DNA of 6,455 nucleotides, taken from contig MEQN01000023.1 of NCBI GenBank assembly GCA_001770235.1, positions 4,476 through 10,930 on the forward strand, in the 5' to 3' direction. The stretch is from Betaproteobacteria bacterium RBG_16_58_11. Lineage in GTDB: Bacteria; Pseudomonadota; Gammaproteobacteria; Burkholderiales; Thiobacteraceae. The translations under genes and the position numbers were made by a program. How positions within the stretch are numbered: the stretch's first letter is position 1; the number at the start of each line of letters is the position of its first letter. Shown piece after piece: positions 1 through 6,455 of this stretch. Under the pieces are notes generated by a model. The model did not search any database. It saw nothing but the letters and a program-made list of their open reading frames with translations, and was not told where the DNA came from.

Positions 1-201
1 CGTGCCGATGCGGTGCGCGCCCTGCGCGATGTCGCCAAATATTTTCGCCACAACGAGCCGCACAGCCCCGTGTCGTTGCTCGCCGAGCGCGCCGCGAAGT
101 GGGCCGAGATGCCGCTGGAGCATTGGCTGGCGACGGTAATCAAGGATGACGGCACGCTGGCTCAATTAAAAGACTTGCTGGATATTCAGAGCAATCCGTG
201 A
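1..201 (+). CDS. C-terminal end of a TssA/ImpA-like type VI secretion protein (5' truncated by window edge)
   Basis: The reading frame is open from the first base and ends at TGA (199-201), giving the last 66 residues of a longer protein. The segment contains a run reading [21 protein letters not shown], followed by [15 protein letters not shown] and [11 protein letters not shown] recognise the pattern FFRRTEPHSPV...ERAxRWGxMPLxxWL as typical of the C-terminus of TssA (ImpA family), a component that organises baseplate and sheath assembly in the type VI secretion system. Recognition is from memory and rests on the C-terminus only, so the TssA class and whether the gene belongs to a complete T6SS cluster cannot be told. 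A GTG at position 13 is in frame but is not a credible start, because the similarity begins before it. It is co-directional with the atp genes but separated from them by 251 bases and a separate promoter, so it is probably not part of that operon. Confidence 0.72.
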   Translation, partial: RADAVRALRDVAKYFRHNEPHSPVSLLAERAAKWAEMPLEHWLATVIKDDGTLAQLKDLLDIQSNP

Positions 202-283
202 CAAGGCTTAAACCCCTAAGAGAGGCAGGTTGAAGCTCAATTCTCCTGGGCGCAAAAACCGGATATTTTTAAAGTGGTGTACC

Positions 284-302
284 CTCCATCAAGCCGGTGG
301 AG
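284..302 (+). terminator. weak hairpin, possible end of the upstream transcript
   Basis: The arms CTCCATC (284-290) and GGTGGAG (296-302) pair over 7 bp with one T-G wobble around a 5-base loop. They are followed by an AT-rich stretch, but not by a clean T-run. The position, 83 bases after the tssA-like stop and before the atp promoter, suits a terminator. The short stem and missing U-tract make it a poor intrinsic terminator, and it may be chance. Confidence 0.25.
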
Positions 303-306
303 TCAA

Positions 307-327
307 TATTGTTTATATATAACAATA
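307..327. repeat. AT-rich inverted repeat upstream of the atp promoter
   Basis: TATTGTT (307-313) and AACAATA (321-327) are perfect 7-bp inverted arms around the 7-base spacer TATATAT. A second small palindrome, GATATATC, lies at 329-336. The repeat ends 41 bases before the -35 box, where an activator site or a curved, UP-like AT-rich segment could sit. The two-fold symmetry would suit a dimeric regulator, but I recognise no specific operator. Chance is possible in such AT-rich sequence. Confidence 0.4.
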
Positions 328-368
328 CGATATATCTGGTTGTTCGTTCTGCGCGGCATCTTCCCAGT

Positions 369-398
369 TTGACGCAAATTGCCTGCACATACTATACT
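369..398 (+). promoter_or_regulatory. sigma70-type promoter for the atp operon
   Basis: The -35 box TTGACG (369-374) and the -10 box TATACT (393-398) are each close to consensus, at a spacing of 18 bp. Transcription would start near 405, leaving an untranslated leader of roughly 48 bases before the atpI start at 453. It is the best promoter-like sequence I found in the window and lies exactly between the tssA-like gene and the first atp gene. This is read directly from the sequence; activity is inferred. Confidence 0.7.
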
Positions 399-452
399 TC
401 CGCGCTTTTCCTGGCCTGGACTACTTTGGTCTTAATTTAGGTAACCGGGGTC

Positions 453-1726
<1,274 letters not shown>

Positions 1727-1764
1727 TTTTTAGTTTTTCAGTTATCAAGTAACGTCACACTTTT

Positions 1765-2018
<254 letters not shown>

Positions 2019-2042
2019 GCCGATTGAGTCGAGAGTAAAACC

Positions 2043-2513
2043 ATGAATATAACCGCCACTCTCATCGGCCAAACGCTTACATTCTTTTTGTTCGTTTGGT
2101 TTTGCATGAAGCTCGTGTGGCCGCCCATCATGAACGCTTTGGCCGAGCGCAAGAAGCTGATCGCCGATGGCCTCGCCGCCGGCGAGCGCGGCAAGCATGA
2201 ATTGGAGCTTGCCTCCAAACGCGCTGCCGACAACTTGCGTGAGTCCAAAAGCAAGGTAGCGGAAGTGATCGCGCAGGCGGAAAAACGCGCCGCGCAGATC
2301 GTCGAAGAAGCCAAAGGGGTTGCAAAAGCGGAAGGCGATCGTTTGATCGTCGCCGCCAAGGCCGAAATCGATCAGGAAGCCACCCGTGCCCGCGAGTCGT
2401 TGCGCGAAAGCGTAGCGGCCCTCGCCGTGGCCGGTGCGGAAAAAATCCTGCGCCGCGAAGTTGATGCCAAGGCCCACGCCGATTTGCTCGAAGCCATTAA
2501 GAAGGAACTGTAA
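2043..2513 (+). CDS. atpF: F1Fo ATP synthase subunit b (peripheral stalk)
   Basis: At 156 residues it is the same length as E. coli b. A single N-terminal membrane helix spans about 5-27 ([19 protein letters not shown]), including the conserved C21 and the WPP hinge (26-28), followed by R36. Residues from about 35 to 150 form a charged, alanine-rich helix with no proline, typical of the right-handed coiled-coil dimer that reaches up to delta. The conserved end [18 protein letters not shown] (about 124-141) belongs to the delta-binding region. Upstream, GAGAG is only a weak ribosome site. The stop TAA shares one base with the ATG of atpH, so delta translation probably depends on ribosomes finishing b. 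Confidence 0.98.
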   Translation: MNITATLIGQTLTFFLFVWFCMKLVWPPIMNALAERKKLIADGLAAGERGKHELELASKRAADNLRESKSKVAEVIAQAEKRAAQIVEEAKGVAKAEGDRLIVAAKAEIDQEATRARESLRESVAALAVAGAEKILRREVDAKAHADLLEAIKKEL

Positions 2514-3049
2514 TGGCTGAATTGGTCACCATCGCACGCCCTTACGCTGAAGCCGTGTTTCGCTTGGCCGAAGAGGGCAAGACCTTCGACGCTTGGTCGC
2601 GCATGCTCGCGACCTGCGCCGCTGTCGCCCAAGACGCACAAATGGTCGCGCTCATCAGCAACCCCAATGTGAATGCGACAGATGTCACCCGCGTGTTCTT
2701 GGGGGTGTGCGATACCGAACTCAATGAGCAAGGCAAAAACTTCGTCCAGATGCTGATCGAAAATCATCGGCTGGCCACCCTGCCCGATATCGCTGCGTTA
2801 TATGAAGGCCTCAAGCGTGCGCATCAGGGTGAAGTGGAAGCGTTGATCTCGTCTGCATTCCCGTTGGACGACGCGCAGCGCCAAACGTTGGTCACCGGTC
2901 TGGAAAAACGCTTCGCACGTAAAGTTAAAGCCACCACAGAAGTCGACGCCAGCCTCATCGGCGGCGCGCGCATTGTGGTGGGGGATGTGGTGATTGACGG
3001 CTCTGTCGCCGGTCAGCTCCAAAAAATGTCGTCCGCGCTCAAATCTTAG
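2513..3049 (+). CDS. atpH: F1 ATP synthase subunit delta
   Basis: This 178-residue cytoplasmic stalk protein links b to the top of the alpha3beta3 head. The N-terminal helical domain begins with the family signature [14 protein letters not shown] (8-21) and holds the alpha-binding bundle to about residue 105. The C-terminal part has the conserved [39 protein letters not shown] segment, spanning about 130-170, which contacts b. Length matches the family (about 177-180). The ATG overlaps the atpF stop by one base. The ribosome site AAGGA (2502-2506) lies within the last codons of atpF, 6 bases upstream. Confidence 0.97.
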   Translation: MAELVTIARPYAEAVFRLAEEGKTFDAWSRMLATCAAVAQDAQMVALISNPNVNATDVTRVFLGVCDTELNEQGKNFVQMLIENHRLATLPDIAALYEGLKRAHQGEVEALISSAFPLDDAQRQTLVTGLEKRFARKVKATTEVDASLIGGARIVVGDVVIDGSVAGQLQKMSSALKS

Positions 3050-3052
3050 GAG
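3047..3052 (+). promoter_or_regulatory. atpA ribosome site overlapping the atpH stop
   Basis: TAGGAG includes the TAG stop of atpH and lies 5 bases before the atpA ATG at 3058. Ribosomes ending on atpH cover this site, which suggests termination-reinitiation coupling of delta and alpha synthesis. The coupling is inferred from position. Confidence 0.6.
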
Positions 3053-3057
3053 TAGCT

Positions 3058-4599
3058 ATGCAACTCAATCCATCTGAAATCAGTGAACTGATTAAAAACA
3101 AAATTCAAGGCCTGGAAACGGGCGCGGATACGCGCACCCAGGGCACCGTGGTCTCGGTCACCGACGGCATCGTGCGCGTGCATGGCTTGTCCAACGTGAT
3201 GGCCATGGAGATGTTGGAATTTCCGGGCAACACCTTCGGCCTGGCGTTGAACCTCGAGCGCGACTCGGTCGGCGCCGTGGTGCTGGGCGATTACGAACAT
3301 ATTACCGAAGGCGATACGGTGAAATGCACCGGTCGTATTTTGGAAGTGCCCATCGGCCCCGAGCTAGTCGGCCGCGTGGTAAACGCGCTGGGCCAGCCGA
3401 TCGACGGCAAAGGCCCGATCAACGCCAAGCTCAATGCGCCGGTGGAAAAAATCGCCCCCGGCGTGATCGCGCGTAAATCGGTGTCGCAGCCGGTGCAAAC
3501 TGGTTTGAAAGCGATTGACTCCATGGTGCCGATTGGCCGCGGTCAGCGCGAGCTGATCATCGGTGATCGTCAAACCGGCAAGACCGCCGTGGCGGTGGAT
3601 GCGATCATCAACCAAAAAGGCCAGGACATGTTCTGCATCTACGTGGCGATCGGTCAGAAGGCTTCGACCATCGCCAACGTGGTACGCAAACTGGAAGAGC
3701 ACGGCGCGATGGCCTTCACCGTTGTCGTGGCCGCCTCCGCATCCGATTCCGCTGCGATGCAATACATCGCGCCGTATGCCGGCTGCACCATGGGCGAGTA
3801 CTACCGCGATCGTGGTCAAGATGCACTGATTGTTTACGACGATTTGACCAAACAAGCTTGGGCCTATCGTCAGATCTCTTTATTGCTGCGCCGTCCGCCG
3901 GGCCGCGAAGCCTATCCGGGCGACGTGTTTTATCTGCATTCGCGTTTGTTAGAGCGTGCTGCACGCGTGAACGAAGATTACGTCGAGAAATTCACCAACG
4001 GCGCAGTCAAAGGCAAGACCGGTTCGCTCACCGCGCTGCCGGTGATTGAAACCCAAGCCGGTGACGTGACCGCCTTCGTGCCGACCAACGTGATTTCGAT
4101 TACCGACGGCCAGATTTTCTTGGAAACCGACTTGTTCAACGCCGGTGTGCGTCCCGCAATCAACGCCGGTATTTCGGTGTCGCGCGTAGGTGGCGCGGCG
4201 CAAACCAAAGTCATTAAAAAACTCGGCGGCGGCGTGCGTTTGTCGCTGGCGCAGTACCGCGAGCTGGCGGCCTTCGCGCAATTCGCCTCCGACCTCGACG
4301 AAGCGACCCGCAAGCAGTTGGAGCGCGGCAAGCGCGTGACCGAGTTGATGAAGCAATTGCAATTCTCGCCGATGAATGTGGCGCAAATGGCGGTGTCCTT
4401 GTTCTCCGTGAACAAGGGCTACATCGACGAAGTGGAAGTGAATAAAGTCCTCGCGTTTGAATCCGCCCTGTATGCCTTCATGAAGAGCAAGTATCAAAGC
4501 GTGCTCGACACGATTGCCAGCACCAAAGACCTCGACGAAGCGACCGAGAAACAACTCGTCGCCGCACTCGACGAGTTCAAGAAAACCGGCACCTACTAA
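3058..4599 (+). CDS. atpA: F1 ATP synthase subunit alpha
   Basis: At 513 residues it is identical in length to E. coli alpha. It is the non-catalytic nucleotide-binding subunit that alternates with beta in the F1 head. Domains in order: an N-terminal beta-barrel (about 25-95, with the motif [14 protein letters not shown]), a nucleotide-binding domain with Walker A GDRQTGKT at 169-176 (K175, T176), the Walker B stretch [12 protein letters not shown], the family signature ending in [14 protein letters not shown], and a C-terminal helical domain. The arginine finger that reaches the neighbouring beta active site is R376 in SVSRVGG, at the same number as in E. coli. The extreme N-terminus ([16 protein letters not shown]) is the delta-binding helix. 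KQAWAYR in place of KQAVAYR and [18 protein letters not shown] are betaproteobacterial in flavour. No defect is visible. Confidence 0.99.
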   Translation: MQLNPSEISELIKNKIQGLETGADTRTQGTVVSVTDGIVRVHGLSNVMAMEMLEFPGNTFGLALNLERDSVGAVVLGDYEHITEGDTVKCTGRILEVPIGPELVGRVVNALGQPIDGKGPINAKLNAPVEKIAPGVIARKSVSQPVQTGLKAIDSMVPIGRGQRELIIGDRQTGKTAVAVDAIINQKGQDMFCIYVAIGQKASTIANVVRKLEEHGAMAFTVVVAASASDSAAMQYIAPYAGCTMGEYYRDRGQDALIVYDDLTKQAWAYRQISLLLRRPPGREAYPGDVFYLHSRLLERAARVNEDYVEKFTNGAVKGKTGSLTALPVIETQAGDVTAFVPTNVISITDGQIFLETDLFNAGVRPAINAGISVSRVGGAAQTKVIKKLGGGVRLSLAQYRELAAFAQFASDLDEATRKQLERGKRVTELMKQLQFSPMNVAQMAVSLFSVNKGYIDEVEVNKVLAFESALYAFMKSKYQSVLDTIASTKDLDEATEKQLVAALDEFKKTGTY

Positions 4600-4610
4600 G
4601 GATAACGGCG

Positions 4611-5507
4611 ATGGCGAACAGCCGCGAAATTCGTGTCAAGATCAATAGCGTCAAGAACACGAAGAAAATCACCAAGGCCATGGAAATGGTGGCCGCTTCC
4701 AAAATGCGCAAAGCGCAGGAACGGATGCGCGCCGCCCGCCCCTATGGCGCCAAGATCCGCGCCGTCATGCGGCGCATGAGCCACGCCAAGACCGAATATC
4801 ACCACCCGCTATTGCAAAAGCGCGAGCAGATCAAAAACGTGGGCTTGATCGTGGTCACCTCCGATAAGGGGCTGTGCGGCGGTCTTAACACCAATGTGCT
4901 GCGCTTGGCAGTGGGCAAGGTCAAAGAGTGGAGCCAGGAAGGCAAACAAGTCCAGGTGTGCGCCATCGGCAACAAGGGCTTCGGCTTCATGCAGCGCATG
5001 AACGCGAACATCGTGTCGTATATCACCCACATGGGCGATACCCCCGCGATGGACAAGTTGCTGCCGCCGGTGACGGTAATGTTGGATCACTATCTCAAAG
5101 GCGAGATCGACGCGATCTATCTGTGCTCCACCGTATTCGTGAATACGATGAAGCAGGAGCCGACGCTGATGCAGTTGGCCCCGATCGTGGATCAGCCCGA
5201 TACCATTTCCAAATCCGAAGGCGACGAAAGGCTCGGCATCTGGGAGCATTATTGGGATTACCTCTACGAGCCCGATGCAAAAGAAATTCTCGACACTCTC
5301 TTGCCGCGCTATGTCGAATACACCGTGTACCAAGCAGTGGCCGAGCACATGGCCTCGGAGCAAAGCGCGCGCATGGTGGCGATGAAGGCGGCCTCGGACA
5401 ACGCCGGCAACCTGATCGACGAATTGACCCTGATTTATAACAAGACCCGGCAGGCCGCGATCACCAAGGAATTGTCCGAGATCGTCGGCGGCGCAGCAGC
5501 AGTGTAG
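4611..5507 (+). CDS. atpG: F1 ATP synthase subunit gamma (central rotor shaft)
   Basis: This 298-residue protein is slightly longer than E. coli gamma (287). Its N- and C-terminal helices form the coiled-coil axle in the alpha3beta3 head, and its middle Rossmann-like domain sits on the c-ring. The N-terminal helix reads [20 protein letters not shown] and continues [12 protein letters not shown] (M24 corresponds to M23 of E. coli). The middle has [15 protein letters not shown] (about 82-96). The C-terminal helix carries [20 protein letters not shown] and ends in the family tail [10 protein letters not shown]. The added residues are in the middle domain (around [15 protein letters not shown]). 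AAGGA (4598-4602), overlapping the atpA stop, lies 8 bases before the ATG. Two adjacent TAG codons (5505-5510) end the gene, and a 102-base gap follows. Confidence 0.98.
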   Translation: MANSREIRVKINSVKNTKKITKAMEMVAASKMRKAQERMRAARPYGAKIRAVMRRMSHAKTEYHHPLLQKREQIKNVGLIVVTSDKGLCGGLNTNVLRLAVGKVKEWSQEGKQVQVCAIGNKGFGFMQRMNANIVSYITHMGDTPAMDKLLPPVTVMLDHYLKGEIDAIYLCSTVFVNTMKQEPTLMQLAPIVDQPDTISKSEGDERLGIWEHYWDYLYEPDAKEILDTLLPRYVEYTVYQAVAEHMASEQSARMVAMKAASDNAGNLIDELTLIYNKTRQAAITKELSEIVGGAAAV

Positions 5508-5513
5508 TAGAAA

Positions 5514-5526
5514 CTCGCGTAGCGAG
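5514..5526 (+). repeat. small stem-loop just after atpG
   Basis: CTCGC (5514-5518) and GCGAG (5522-5526) form a perfect 5-bp stem with the 3-base loop GTA, beginning 4 bases after the second TAG. No T-run follows, so it is not a terminator by itself. It lies 7 bases before the larger palindrome and may belong to the same inserted element or stabilise the 3' end of the upstream message. Confidence 0.45.
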
Positions 5527-5533
5527 CCTAAAT

Positions 5534-5571
5534 CCCTCTCTCCCGCAAGCGGGAGAGAGCAGGGGAGAGGG
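5534..5571. repeat. GC-rich palindromic (REP-like) element between atpG and atpD
   Basis: Arms CTCTCTCCCGC (5536-5546) and GCGGGAGAGAG (5549-5559) are perfect 11-base inverted copies; in RNA this gives a 10-bp stem with a CAAG loop. A second purine-rich block, GAGAGGG (5565-5571), is complementary to CCCTCTC (5534-5540), allowing an alternative longer-range pairing. The motif CTCTCCCGCAAGCGGGAGAG is one I remember as a very common dispersed intergenic repeat in many proteobacterial genomes, often with a trailing GGGGAGAGGG block as seen here. No U-tract follows, which argues against a terminator, and atpD must be transcribed through it. The repeat status needs a genome-wide count. Confidence 0.7.
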
Positions 5572-5598
5572 CACAACAGATTTTGAATTTGACTATTT

Positions 5599-6455
<857 letters not shown>

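Noticed and set aside
13..201. A complete 62-residue gene starting at GTG 13
   Set aside because: The frame is open to the window edge and the TssA-like similarity begins before this codon, so it is the tail of a longer gene.
3949..4554. A 201-residue open frame on the - strand opposite atpA
   Set aside because: It is the complement of highly conserved alpha-subunit codons; the His- and Arg-rich product resembles no known family.
5534..5571. Intrinsic terminator ending the transcript after atpG
   Set aside because: The stem is strong but no U-tract follows it, and atpD, an essential partner, lies just downstream without a convincing promoter of its own.

Overview
The window holds most of an F1Fo ATP synthase (atp) operon from a proteobacterium. 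The gene order on the + strand is atpI-atpB-atpE-atpF-atpH-atpA-atpG-atpD, with atpD running off the right edge. It is preceded by the last 66 codons of an unrelated gene whose product resembles the C-terminus of the type VI secretion protein TssA/ImpA. The proteins look betaproteobacterial: alpha has the KQAWAYR segment and a beta-type N-terminal barrel, atpB has the long N-terminus containing NLTYGKLP, and the beta subunit begins MSQGKIVQ and later reads [18 protein letters not shown]. This placement rests on remembered family patterns, not on a search. The DNA is moderately GC-rich, and the leader before atpI is clearly AT-richer.

Layout: 1-201 is the 3' end of the tssA-like gene. 202-452 is a 251-base leader with a weak hairpin, an AT-rich inverted repeat and a good sigma70-type promoter (TTGACG, 18 bp, TATACT) placed to drive the operon. 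453-2513 encodes AtpI and the membrane Fo sector (a, c, b). 2513-5507 encodes delta, alpha and gamma. 5508-5609 is an unusually long atpG-atpD gap containing two stem-loops, one of which looks like a dispersed GC-rich palindromic repeat. 5610-6455 is the first 282 codons of the beta subunit.

Together the genes encode the proton-driven rotary ATP synthase. Subunit a (R229) and the c-ring (D60) form the proton path, b and delta form the peripheral stalk, gamma is the central rotor, and alpha and beta form the catalytic head. AtpI helps c-ring and Fo assembly. All key residues I could locate are intact. Most junctions are tight (2 bases between atpI and atpB, a one-base overlap at atpF/atpH, an atpA ribosome site overlapping the atpH stop), while atpE has its own leader and a strong ribosome site, as fits the many c copies per complex.

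I see no undescribed system here. The coding content is ordinary housekeeping. The points worth a second look are the unexpected left neighbour, the AT-rich inverted repeat upstream of the promoter, and the palindromic element inserted between atpG and atpD.
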